Origin: Marsupella aquatica
Taxonomy: Eukaryota > Marchantiophyta
Length of the DNA: 64,000 nucleotides
Assembly (NCBI GenBank): GCA_973895155.1
Contig: OZ316892.1
Span: forward strand, 27,838,001 to 27,902,000
Reading direction: 5' to 3'
The translations under genes and the position numbers were made by a program. Below are positions 36,200 through 47,552 of the stretch, piece by piece (the stretch's first letter is position 1; each line of letters starts with the position of its first letter). Below the pieces are notes generated by a model, which saw only the letters and a program-made list of their open reading frames with translations, made no database searches and was not told the origin of the DNA.

Positions 36200-38350
36200 C
36201 CTGGTCCAGACTAGTAAGCATGCAATTTTGGGACACAGTTGCCATAGAAACCCGCCCAGCTCAACCAAATTGTAGCACAACTCTGAACTCGATCGCAACC
36301 CACCTCGCAGCGCAAAGTACCAGGTCAAGTAATGTAGCTCAACGTAGCAACGTAGCTCAACAAGGGAAGCTCAGTCTCTCACCAATAGCTCTGAATCATA
36401 GCAGTTCAGCACCAGCCTCAATCGCAGCAACAATCCTCCAACAGCCTCAATCGCAACAGCAGTCCAAGAGCACTTGATTGCAGCAGCAGCGTAGCTCAGC
36501 TCCGGACCAGATTGCAGGCAATGCAACTCACAGATTGCAACACAATGCAGCCCAGCTCAGGTCGCAGCCTAGTAACCAGATTGCAGCCCAACTCCCAACC
36601 CGATCGCAGCCCACCTTGTAGCCCACCTCGCAGCCCAACTGCAACTGATTGAAAGCACTTCATCTCAATCAGCAAAAAGTGAGAAGCACAAACAAAGCAA
36701 GAAACTTACTTCCTCTTGACTAAGCCTACGATTTGGAACATGACTTCAATCCATAGAAAGCCTGATTGTCAAAGCAAGAAATGAAGAGCACTCCCATACC
36801 AGAGTTGATAGAGCAACACTCCGTTTGAGCAAGCAGCGCAGCACTTGTAACCCTCACAGCGGAGCACTCTGACCCTAGCTTGCCTCCCTCACAGCGCAGC
36901 ACTCACCTCCTTCGTAGCGCAGCACTTCCCTTGATCATAGTGCAGCACTCACCTCTGTCGCCTCCCTCGTAGCGCCTCCCTCGCCTCCCTCACAACACAG
37001 CTTTGCCTCCCTTGTAGCGCCTCCCTTACAGCGTAGCTTTTGCCTCCCTCGTAGCGCCTCCCTTGTAGCGCCTCGCTCGCCTCCCTCACAGCACAACTTT
37101 CACCTCCCTCGCAATCCTCACAAAGCAATAGCTCTCGGCAGCAGTGCAGGAGTGGAACACTCAGCACTCACCATCCTCGGCTCCCTCGACTCCCTTGCAA
37201 CAGCTCATGGTGCTGCGCAACACTCGCTTTGGACCACACTCCCGTTAGCAGTGCAGGCAACACTCCCTTTGGAGTTTAAAAAAAATTACCGACATTGCTA
37301 TATGGTCCACCAAGCTCCAGCCACCAAGCTCGGGAGCCTCTATCGATCGCTCCCAGCCTCCAGCTCGCGAGATCAGACAGCGAGCTTCCACCAAGCTCCA
37401 GCCACCAAGCTCCAGCCACCAAGCCAGCAGCCACCAAGCTCGTGAGCCTCTATCGATCGCTCCCAGCCTCCAGCTCCCAAGCCCAGCTCGCGAGATCAGA
37501 CAGCGAGATCAAATTAGACGAGCAGCCCGATTCATAGCAGCCCACCTCGAAGCCCACCTCGCAGCCCCAACTCGCAACCACCTCGCAGCCCACCTTGCAG
37601 CCCATTATCGATCAATAGAAACTATAGGTCAACATTGATCATAACCTACAACAGCCCGATTCATAGCACTTTGTCTGGATCAACACAAAGCAAGCAGTAA
37701 AAAACGAGCAGCACAAACCTGATCGCCAGCAACAGCTTTAGTAGCCCAAATCCATGCAGTAGCCCAGTGCTGCAAGCGCAGCTCAATGGAGCTCAGCGTA
37801 GTACGTGTAGCCCAGCTCAATGTGCACCTCAGCTCAATGCGCAGCCCAGCTCAATGCAGCCCAGCACAGCTCAGCTCTAGCTCGGATTGCAGCCCAGCTC
37901 AACCAGATTGCAGCTCAACTCTAAACTCGATCGCAACCCACCTTGCAGCCCACTATCGATCAATAGAAATTGTAGCTCACATTGATCATAACCTACAGCA
38001 GCCCGATTCATAGCACTTCGTCTTGATCAATACAAAGCAAGCAGCAAAAAGCAAGCAGCACAAACAAAAGAAAGGATGATTGTTGAAGCAAGCAAGATCG
38101 AGCACTCCCATACCTGAACTGAATAGAGCAGCAACTCTTTGAGCAAGCAGGCACGACTCCCGTTTGAGCAACCCTCACAGTGCAGCACCCCTGTGTGTGC
38201 AAGCAGCAATGGAGCACTTCGAGCGCACCTCCCGTTCAGGCCCCATTTCAGCAACCCTTGCAGCGCCGCGTACACTCCTATGTGTGCAAGCAGCAAGCAC
38301 CAATGCAACACTCCCGTTAGCAGCGCAGCACTCCCGTTAGCAACTTAACA
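36200..38350. repeat. AGC/CAGCCC-rich repetitive right arm of the transposon
   Basis: Imperfect short repeats around CAGCCCACCTCGCAGCCCA and CAGCTCAA fill the stretch. Larger duplications are visible: about 37,590-37,720 matches 37,930-38,064 (ATCGATCAATAGAAA... to AGCAGCACAAAC), and 37,315-37,375 matches 37,430-37,500 (GAGCCTCTATCGATCGCTCC). No gene is recognised. It could be a subterminal repeat array bound by the transposase, or the promoter side of the minus-strand genes. Confidence 0.75.
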
Positions 38351-38823
38351 CTTCCCTTAGTTTGGACAAACAAGATGCTATGGAGGCATGCGAGGAACAA
38401 ATTGGGCGCTAACCAGGGACATTCAAAATGGTCCCCCAAAAACCCTAAACATGGAGGCCGGGTACGAGTCGAAACCTGCCCCACTCTCGTACATACCCCA
38501 TCCAAAACTATTGCCATGTCTCAAATATGTAGACTACCCAATTGAGTACCCCCTAATTTGAAATGGGTGCCACATGTCCCAATCCGATGGTGACACGTGT
38601 ATACCTTGTTTTCTCGTAAGATATTACCCTATCTTTCCTCAACCCATTCCGCGGACATTGAATCCCCCGCAAACAACCCTATCATTCTTTAAAGTGTATT
38701 TATGATTATATTGACCCCTATTGTTCTTACACAAATCTTCTTAAGTCTTTCCTATAATCTAATAAAACGACCCTATACTTTCTCGCACGTGATGTGCCAT
38801 TTTCGCGAAGTGAGACCCCTGAG

Positions 38824-38831
38824 TATAGCGC
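38824..38831. repeat. Target-site duplication TATAGCGC, right copy
   Basis: Identical to 28,461-28,468 on the other side of the transposon. Confidence 0.93.
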
Positions 38832-39283
38832 AACCGGTGGGAATTCTCTTAACTGCTCTTTGTTACTAATCTAGGTACAATAGGTTTGGTTTGGACAGGG
38901 TTAAACCGGTGAGAGTGAGTTGAGATGCCCTGGGCTAGGTATGTTTGCACCCACACCAACAATCTATATTAAGGCATCTCAAACCTTGACGTTTGCGGAA
39001 AACTACTTGGCCTGAAACTACCAGTTTCAGTCTCCCCTCCGAGCCTCTAACCTAATGGGTAGAGGCCCGAGGGCTTTGTCTGAATAAACGAAAAATAGAT
39101 TAGCGATACTAAGCTCGTGAGCAAATGACAGAGCTGCTCGGCAACTCTTCTTGTCAAGAGTGTCCGCCACTTACTTTCCGGGAATCTACCTTTGACCACA
39201 ACAGGAGGCAGAAAGAAGATATTTGAGTCTCTGTATTAGGCAACAAGGTGATGAGGCTGGGTATCACTGCCTTGTTTGGGCCA

Positions 39284-39590
39284 CTAAGTGTTAGGAATTG
39301 ACTTGAGTTCCCGACTTAGTTAGCTTGGCCTTACTAGGGTTAGTTAACCCTGGATTACATTAGGATAAGATATGCTTAGTTTAGGCCCACTCATCTTGGC
39401 CCCCTTGGGGGGTATAGGTTGGAGGGAGAGAACTCTCTCCCTCATTCTTCACATGTACTCTCATTTGTTATGGAGCTTTCAAGAGTTTCTCTACTCAGGG
39501 TGTTTCGTCGGTGTAGCGTCTGATTGAGTGAATCTCTCTCATGTTTCTGCATTGCTGTCTAGTCCGGAGCCGTCAGTATTTTACACTAAG
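39284..39590 (+). mobile_element. Solo LTR of a Copia-like retrotransposon with 5-bp target duplication
   Basis: The LTR is 39,289-39,585 (297 bp), starting TGTTAGGAATTG and ending ATTTTACA, flanked by CTAAG on both sides (39,284-39,288 and 39,586-39,590). The flanking repeat occurs uninterrupted nearby as GGGTCACTGAGACCATAGG, so the empty site can be inferred. No internal retrotransposon genes are present. Confidence 0.88.
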
Positions 39591-40489
39591 ACCATAGGTG
39601 TTTCCCATTTGAAGGTTGCTTCTCACTTAGGTGGTAACCATTGAATGTTTATAGAATAGATCCATCTGGCATCAAGTGCAATCACTTCTTGAGATTTTGC
39701 TCCTTTGACTGCAACCCGAGGCAGAAAGAAGAGATTTGAGAGGCATCGTTTGGGTCACTGAGACCATAGGTGTTTCCCATCTGAAGGTTGCTTCTCACTT
39801 AGGTGGGTGTGGAGTGATAACCATAAACGCCTCGTTTGGGTCACTGAGACCATAGGTGTTTCTCACTTAGTGGGCCGTAGTGATAACCATAGACTGTTTA
39901 GAGAAAAAATTCCTCTGGCATCAAGTGTGAATCACTTTTGAGATTTTGCTCCTAGACTTACCCATTGTGCTTGTGCTCTCACTGACCACGAAAATATTAT
40001 CAACCACTCGCCATAAATTGAAACCAAGACATCTTTTAGGTGTGACTTTACACTCCATCTAATGTCGAGTTCTACACAGATCCCTCTGCTTTTTCCACAC
40101 TCGACAGCTGAAAGAGTGAATAACTTTGCACAAACTTGCATTCGATTAATGGGACTGAACTCGTCTTGAAGAAATCATACATTTAGAGCTGCTTCCGTCC
40201 ACAGTTGTATTTGTTGGAAAAAAACGCACGACATTCGCTATGACGTTACAATAGTCGTTGCCTCTTGACAGCAAGATGCGACTATGATTGAAGATAAAGT
40301 TACAAATGATTTCCGCAAAAGGGAAAGGGACCCCCCAACGAGATAAGAATAGTTGGGGCCAATAAATCTGTACAGATGACGTAACAGGTATCTCTCGGCA
40401 GTCAGCAGCTACCTGCAATAAATCGTAGGATGATGTCCTCCAAATCTACATCTACATCATGTTTCTGCCTGCTACACAACCAGTACTTG

Positions 40490-40608
40490 TCTCGGTTGAT
40501 ACTTCAGATCATTGTCGGAAAACAATGAAAAGTAGCAAAGCTTAAAGTCTCTCGGTTGATACTTCAGATCATTGTAGGAAAACAATGAAAAGTAGCAAAG
40601 CTTAAAGT
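40490..40608. repeat. Tandem duplication, 60-bp units
   Basis: The unit TCTCGGTTGATACTTCAGAT...AAAGTAGCAAAGCTTAAAGT stands twice, with one base difference (GTCGG/GTAGG). It lies just beyond the 3' end of the TANGLED-like gene. Confidence 0.93.
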
Positions 40609-40965
40609 GACTAACGGTGTCAATTGGCTACGATGCCAATTAGTGAAAGCCAACACATGATTAGATGGCTTTTGCAGGAGAGCCGCATTCTCCTCCCCAA
40701 TCGGTCTAGACGGCGCTACCATCGCTCTACAACATTCCACAGCTGTGTTGACAATGAGCCCACAGTCGATAGCCCTGTCGCTTTGTAGAATAACAGATTA
40801 TCCTCCTCATTCATATCATTCACCTAAAACTTCCACTGGGGACTGACCAAATGCAGCTCACGTGAATGCTGGTCACAGGTGGTAGGCGAAAGGCTACCAC
40901 CTGGCTGATGCTCGTTCTCGTCAAACCCTTTGTATTGCCGAAAGATTCGTGAGGTGAAAGGGAGT

Positions 40966-43900
40966 TCACAGAACAAGGCCTGCCTGACGTGGCTGATCCC
41001 AATTTGTAGTATGTGTCCTCATGCGGTTTGGAGTCTGGGTCCGTACCCAGTCCCTCGCTTTCTTCAGGAATGACGCTCCTGCAATGCAATGTCATTTAAG
41101 CCTGTTAGCCATTTGCATTTAACCTGGATGGAAGTCAGAAATTTGACTGCAAATCGATTTCCTGCCCGTTACACACTAATCAAGCTATCGACTTCCCATT
41201 TACTTCAACCATTCGACAAACCTGTGGTGCTTGAATTAGAAAGAGAAATAAGAGGGACGACTCAGCATATGATGATGGAGATTAGAATTTCATAATTCTC
41301 TGAGCTTGCAGGTTAACATTCAAATGCTAATTGTTCTATTCCTGTGTTGATTAAAGTTTTCCACATCCTTGCCAATTAACTTCTGAATTAAAGTCCCTCG
41401 TGAGACGACGGATGAGGGAATGGAGAGGAGAGGTTGGAGTATTTGCTGACCTGTACGAATTCTTCCCGTGCTGAATGAGCGACGAACTCCAGAGGAACGG
41501 CTCTTCAAGTCTCCAGGGGTGGTAAAACTACCACCACCAGAAGGCCGAACATTGTCTTCTTCAACCTTCCTGCTTCTGCTTGTAGACAAGATAGGAGGGC
41601 CAACAAGTTCGTCGTCCCAGCCTGTGGCTACTACGTTCTCGTTTATCACAATTTTCTGAGGGGCAGGTTCCACGTTCTCCTTCTCATATCTGCAATACCC
41701 ACCAGGAAGCGGAGGTGCACTCTCCTCAACCCACTTTCGGCATGACGACAACACCCCGATGATTCCCATTTCCTTCTCCCAGTCCAAACTCGTGTGGCAC
41801 TTCAGTTGGCTGGCATTGCTACTTCTTGAGATGCTTCCCCTTGGAGCAATGTCTGGCGTCGTCCCCTTCGAGCCCTTGGAGTGCTTGAATGGGAACTGCT
41901 GTGCATTACTATTTAGATCCTTCAACATTCTTAAAGAAAAATACGACGAAGATTCGGTTGAGGCAGCTGCAGGGCTACCTGAAGCGTGGCCGGTTGTTCT
42001 CTCTTTCGCCAGGGGTGCCACTACCTCTCGCTGATGAGATTTCCGCCCTGGTGGTAAGGGGAGCTCTTTTGATTGGGGAGCAGGTCTAGCACAAGAATTA
42101 GATTTAATGACGGTCGATCGAGGCATCGGTGATGGCTTCCTCTTCCCTCTCGAGGGCAACCTTGAGATGAGAGATGGTAGAGACTTCCCGGGTGACAAAT
42201 ACGCCAACTTCTGTCGAGTGGCATTCAGCCGTCTTGTGATGTCAGGCGAGATGGAGCGGCGACCCGCACTAACTGCCCGTCCAATTCGGTCCATGACCCT
42301 TCGAGTTGCTGATATTGAGCGAGGGGGTGACTTTGGCGGAGTACCAGCAACTGGCCGTTGCTGTTTCTCTGACGCAGGCCGTGCTCCACTAGGCGATGCT
42401 GGAGCGAATGCGGCATTGGAGAACAACACCGCCTTGCCTGATCTGGATCTAGTCAATTGCCAGGGCTTGTTGGGACCCTTGATCTCCGTGGCCTCCATGA
42501 CGAATTTATGCCTCAGACTACCAATTAGAGGATGTGACCGGGCAGGTCGACAAGAATCCTTCACTGGTGTCTTCACCTGAGGAGTCGTGGGACCACTACA
42601 AGTTCTGGATTCTGGAATTGAGGAACTGAGGATGTTGAATCCTTCAAGGGCGGGTTCAAATAACTCATCCGGGGATGGATTGAACCTCTTAATTTCTGGA
42701 CTTGCTGCCAAGGTAGCGCTCACTTGCTTGACATGTACTGGGCCTTCGGGTCGAGGGGATAGGACCAAAATCTCCACTGGCAATGCGGATGGGCAGGGAT
42801 TGCACATCTTAATTTCCGAAGTTGTTGCTGAGGAGGAGGGAGATCCTGGGGCACTTTCTACCTTGACATCAACCAACTCCTTGGCTCTGGATGAGAGGAT
42901 CGAAGTGTCAGCTGGCAATGATGGTTGGCAAGTGCGCTTGACTGTCGATGTGGGAGCATCAGCTCTGGCGATTTCAGTGGAGTAGGTGGCCACCCTTGGT
43001 TCCATGCTCATATGGTGTAGTCCTTTGCTGCCCTGCATAATCGTGAAAGAAGGCTTGAGAGACCTACTGGATGTGCTGCTTAACTGAGGCTTCGCCACTA
43101 GCGTCCTAGGTGGAGATTTGGAGCTCCGAACTCGTCTCACTGTGTATGGCGCTTGCTTCTGAATGACTGGAACGACGACCTTCTTCGTTTCCGGACCTGG
43201 TGGTACACGAGGTTGAGACCTGCTATTAGTGACATCTTTGGCAGCCCAGCTGGCTACTTGGGGTTGATTTGACTTGCTGTTGGTGATCTCCTTGGCGGCC
43301 CACATATCTACTTGAGGTTGCTCACGCTTGCTGTGGTTGATCTTCTCTTTGGCGGCCGTCAAATCTGCGAAACTTTGATTTGAATTGCTCTTCGTAGTAT
43401 CTTTGGCTGCCCTCATGTTTGTTTGAAAATCATGAGACTTGACGTCGGTGATGTCTTTGGCTGCCCCAACATCTGCTAGAAATTGATGATGCTTTAAATT
43501 GGTGGTATCCTGAGCGGCCCTCAGATCTGCTTGATTTTGGTGGGACTTGCTGTTGGTGATATCCTTAGCCACCCGAACATCTACTTGAGCTTGTCGAGAC
43601 TTGCGGTTCGTGATATCTCTGGCTGACCACAAATCGTCCTGAGGTCTCGTTTCCTTCACTGCTGCACGAGGTGATCTGCGTGATTGCATTTTCTTCGCCG
43701 TGGATAACGTCAATTCATTCTCATGTACCGGTCTTGAACGAACCGGGATCGGCTGTTTTGACTTGGGGTAGAGAACTTCCTTCCTGTTGCCAGCAGTAAC
43801 GTGTTTCTTTGCAGGACCGTCGGACGATACTGCCAATCTGAACTTATGGAGGGGATCACCCTTCCTGATCTTTTGTTGCATTGCAGGATTCGTCATTGGG

Positions 43901-44929
43901 TTCGGCGATGTTGCGGTATCCTTGGTAGCCCTGCGACCCTTCTTCCCTTCATCCGAGCTGACATCGGATTGGATGATTGCTGCATTCACCATAGTTGTGA
44001 TCTGCTTCGCAATCTGACTTGCCATGAGGATTTCTGAGATGACTTTGTGCACATCTCCTGCTGGAGATGACCAATGCTTCCATTCGCCTGAGCATCACAA
44101 GATCAGCAAGCAAGGTGTTACTTGTCCTGTCTCCACCTCAATCAACTAATTTCCCAATAGGAATCCCCGTGATCCAACTGACGAAGTGGTCCCTCAAAGC
44201 AAAAAGCGAAGGATGGGCGAAAACAGACAACACAAAACTCGTGCCAACAAAGTTCCTTCTTCCGAGACTCGTGATCCAACTGTCGGACTGCCACTCAAAC
44301 ACTACACTAGTATCAACAAAGTTCCTCGTTCAGAGACACCTACCGTGAGGATCTAAAGGGTCCTTCTTGTCGTCGAAGACTTCAGTCCTGGAACGAGACA
44401 ACCTCTTCATGTATCTTTCTGTAAGGACAACATTTTCAGATATTTAACTTCTCTACAATTTACCATCTGTGCATTATTTAGGAAATTCAAACCGCACAAC
44501 GAGTACAGAGAGATGTATCAATCACCTCGACGCTCCTGCTTGTATTTCCCAGAAAAGTCATCGGACCATCGTAGTACATCATGAATCCTGTGATTCAAGT
44601 GAAGATTATCAGCACCCGCGAGAAAGTAGGAACGATGCAAAGCGCAACGCTTGATTATTTTACGTTCGGTACTTGCAGCTTGCAATTAGTACGAGAACAT
44701 TCGTAAATGTTCCAAGACGAGAGACATCGTTCACCAGTAGTGCGTACTGTCGAAATTTCGTCGAATACCTGATTTTGTCGCTTTCTTGGACCTTCGGGCT
44801 TCCATGAAGACAGCTCCTTGATCTACCAAAAGTCGGGCTGAGGCTAGCTGATGCTGTCGCCGATACATGTAGTTTGGGGACAGTCACCGTTCCTTGCAGG
44901 CTCTGCAATCGTGCTAGACACTTGTCAAT
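40966..44929 (-). CDS. TAN1: TANGLED1-like division-plane protein; first exon not found
   Basis: TANGLED is a basic microtubule-binding protein that marks the cortical division site in plants. Exons 44929-44769 (IDKCLARLQSLQGTV), 44587-44526 (WSDDFSGKYKQERR), 44418-44344 and 44087-41451 join with consistent phases. The start of the large exon reads GEWKHWSSPAGDVHKVISEI and then MASQIAKQI, matching the GEILQASQ-type block of TAN1; farther on, NKPWQL and SGKAVLFSNAAF match the KPW..KAVLFPNP block. It exceeds 975 residues, about twice Arabidopsis TAN1, mostly disordered, Ser/Pro/Lys-rich, and includes eight 18-residue repeats. A final exon 41078-40966 fits the phase; without it the frame runs on to a stop at 41,320. 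The exon with the start codon, expected right of 44,929, was not identified. Confidence 0.78.
43207..43638 (-). repeat. Eight 18-residue repeats within the TANGLED-like protein
   Basis: Units of about 54 bp encode variants of VDVRVAKDITNSKSHQNQ. The core A-[KQR]-[DE]-x-[TI]-[NK] recurs in all eight. One unit has 19 residues and the last 17; all keep frame. Confidence 0.9.
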
Positions 44930-44964
44930 CTGCATCACATGGGAAGAGAATAATGTCACGAAAA

Positions 44965-45209
44965 CCCGGGGAAGGACCGTTGTCCGTTATAGTGGAAGAA
45001 CATCTGCTAAAGCGGTTCTCCCTCTTGTGCATCCCTGGAGACCAGAGAACTTTAAAATCAATTCACTCAGTTAATCTCTCCCTGGAACCCGGGGAAGGTC
45101 CGTTGTCCGTTATAGTGGAAGAACATCTGCTAAAGCGGTTCTCCCTCTTGTGCATCCCTGGAGACCAGAGAACTTTAAAATCAATTCACTCAGTTAATCT
45201 CTCCCTGGA
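44965..45209. repeat. Tandem duplication, two 123-bp units
   Basis: Each unit runs from CCCGGGGAAGG to CTCTCCCTGGA. They are nearly identical and differ at the base after GAAGG. The duplication lies in the intron or 5' region of the TANGLED-like gene. Because 123 is a multiple of three it makes a repeated plus-strand open frame, which I regard as chance. Confidence 0.93.
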
Positions 45210-47552
45210 TTTCCGGATCGTCGTTAATACTACTCAGAATAGCCTTGTGTGTACAGTCAAAAGACCCCATATATTCGCTCACTCCATTTCTCAAGCCGGT
45301 GACTTCGGAACAAACTTCCACGAAAGTAAAGGATGTTATCCCAGACCAGAGGAACCATACGGCTCTACTTATCCCCGAGCTAGTGAGTGAGGGGCTCTGC
45401 TGTAGAGAGACGATAGTTCCTTCTTTCCTTCTTTCTGTCCGCACGGACAATACCGGGTGACCCAGGGAGACAGAGGGTGCCATGATTATGGTGCCAAGAC
45501 TAATACGGCATACGCGAAAAAAAGCATTGCATTCCCTCCGGTACACCTAGGAGTAATTTTACGAGGCAGACATAAAATTCTTCTTGCTACAATTGTAGCT
45601 CTATAGATCCTGTTAGGGAACTTCTTCGCAGAACTATATGACAACGCCCGATCATCAGTAGCTTTCACATTGTCTTTCAGAGACTTATAGGCCATGCTGG
45701 CAGGTCTGTCTGACATTTCTGTCCGTACTGTTTTGCTGAATCGATTGAAGCATTACGCTTTCACATATCTTTCAGCCAACACAAGGAGTTTGATCAAATA
45801 TTTCATAATATCAGGAGAAAAGTCCACAACAAATCCCATATCTTCTATAAGTGCTTGCAAATGTTACAGAGAATTCATTGATAGCTTTGATTGAAGAGAT
45901 AAGCAGCACAGCACCGATATGGCATGAAGTTGACCCAAAGGCCACATTACGATTAGAGCGACCCACCCCACATACGTTGCATTCACTTCTTGGGACGGAA
46001 ACCACGGCAAAAACAGTAACATGGTAAAAGCACCCATTTGCGTCATCAACTCTCAAGTGAGGCAGTCCTCGTTCTACTTGGACACCTCCACCAAAATCTC
46101 CAGAGAAATACACACGACCCGAAATCTACCTCTGAAGTTGCCACGGCGTGTCATAGTTTCTATGTCGAGGAAACTGTGTTATAGTCTTACAGAAACCAGT
46201 CGGGAAAACCATTTCTATGATGCAGTACGCACGACCCAACACACATTGCAGAGAGGTTGCAATAAATATATCTTTATGTCAGAAAAACCCTAGACTCCAA
46301 CAGATGAAAACGCCACACATTCTAAATCAAGAATTATTGTCCCGCAGACAACAGGAAAGTTTCTCTTCTATGATCACTTCTAGTACAGTGGATACGAACA
46401 CCGGAAACCAGCTGAAATGGAAAAACAAGTCGGGGAACAGCACCCGACAGTCCTCGAATCTCTCAACGAGCACTCGCTCACCTGGGTTGAAGCGGCCCCG
46501 ACGATCGTAGCTGAAACCGCGGCCATCTCCAACACCAGCTCCAACGAAATGATAACTGAGCCGCAACCCCTGCCCTGCTCCGCTCCGCTCTTCTTGGCCG
46601 AATGCAAGGCTTCCAGGCTCGGCTGATTCTCTTGCTACGACTGTGGCGTCCGCTAAACCTCAGCCCCAGCCAGTACATTACGCCGCTTACCTCTCGTGCA
46701 GCTAAGCTCTTCTTTGAGTCCTCCTCTGTCGGTTTCCATCGTAAAAGGAACGGTGACAATTGCACAGGAACCTTGCTGCTAATTCTTACCGTTAGCCACA
46801 ATTGCTGCTACCTCAGCGGTACATTGTATCGTATGTGCCTCTCCATGTTCGTGCCACCCTTCCTTCGAAATTTCCCACCGGAAGAGCCCGTGGAAAGCGC
46901 CTCTCCAGCAGCTTAGGGCTCCCCACAAACCTCTGTCCACAAGAGCACCATCAAATCAAGTCCATCGATAGCCCACCCAGCAGTGGGAGGAGCATCCAAT
47001 TGACCCCGTTTTCGCAGCTCCAGGGCTCAACTCATACTGCTCCAACTTCGAAACCCGAGCTCCCCACTACAAAACGGAGCTCTCTACAGCTCGCTCCAGG
47101 TCTCACAGTGCTCTAAACGTAACCCGAGCTCCACACTACAGAACTCAGCTCTAGAGCGAGCAGCACGAATCAATTCGGGAGTTTAACGGTCCACAACGGG
47201 AAGGTCGATGAGGATGCCGAAACGAAATCCCCGTACCGAGACACCGTGTGACAATTAAAGACTCGAGGGAAGCAGGAGAAGCTTGCGCTAATGCGCTCGC
47301 CTTGGGAATCGAGAATTATAAACGTAAACGGGGACAGCATCAGCATCCAGAGAGCGAGGAAGAGGGAGCCCCACCACCTACCGGTAGTTTTCCCAACGGG
47401 CAAAGGAGAGCAGAGCAGCAGCAGAGGAGAGGAGAGGAGCTGAGGAGAGGAGAGGAGAGGAGAGTTCAGACATGACTGTGTTTCGGTTTCGCTTCGGGAA
47501 AAGGCGATTCGAGGGATTTTAGCGACACGAGTGCTGCGAAGGCGGGAATCGC
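45210..47552. other. Upstream region of the TANGLED-like gene
   Basis: The stretch should contain the missing first exon and the promoter. It is GC-richer around 46.4-47.5 kb and has a purine tract of GGAGA units at 47,408-47,466. Open frames on both strands overlap one another and show no familiar motif. Confidence 0.4.

Larger units (their letters stand above)
28469..38823 (-). mobile_element. Complete 10,355-bp DNA transposon with 8-bp target duplication and P-element-like transposase
   Basis: The left end CTCGGGGGTCTCAC (28,469-28,482) and the inverted right end CTCAGGGGTCTCAC (38,810-38,823) match at 13 of 14 bases and are flanked by a perfect TATAGCGC duplication. An 8-bp duplication is usual for P and hAT superfamilies. 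The genes run on the minus strand: a cysteine-rich frame, an EDM2-like PHD frame and the transposase. The last ~150 bp of the right end also form one end of the small element at 53.5 kb, including CACGTGATGTGCCA, which confirms the boundary independently. The strand given is that of the genes. Confidence 0.9.
38832..40965. other. Intergenic, repeat-bearing, between the transposon and the TANGLED-like gene
   Basis: No gene is recognised. From about 39,180 to 39,960 a repeat with GAGACCATAGGTGTTTCCCA and GCTTCTCACTTAGGTGG recurs three times (near 39,590, 39,757 and 39,846). The solo LTR sits inside its first copy. Confidence 0.6.

Noticed and set aside
28469-38823. hAT superfamily as the identity of the large transposon
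   Set aside because: The 8-bp duplication and G-rich ends fit hAT too, but the DETRIK and DCCEIFF blocks look more like P-type transposases; I could not exclude hAT without a search.
41468-42985. Long plus-strand frames opposite the TANGLED-like exon
   Set aside because: Shadows of a Ser/Pro-rich gene on the other strand; known conserved blocks are on the minus strand.
44851-45390. Plus-strand 179-residue frame with a 41-residue internal repeat
   Set aside because: The repeat comes from a DNA duplication of 123 bp, a multiple of three; the frame overlaps a TANGLED exon antisense and has no motif.
46327-47475. Overlapping frames on both strands near 46.3-47.5 kb
   Set aside because: None has a domain or splice pattern linking it to the TANGLED-like gene or to each other.
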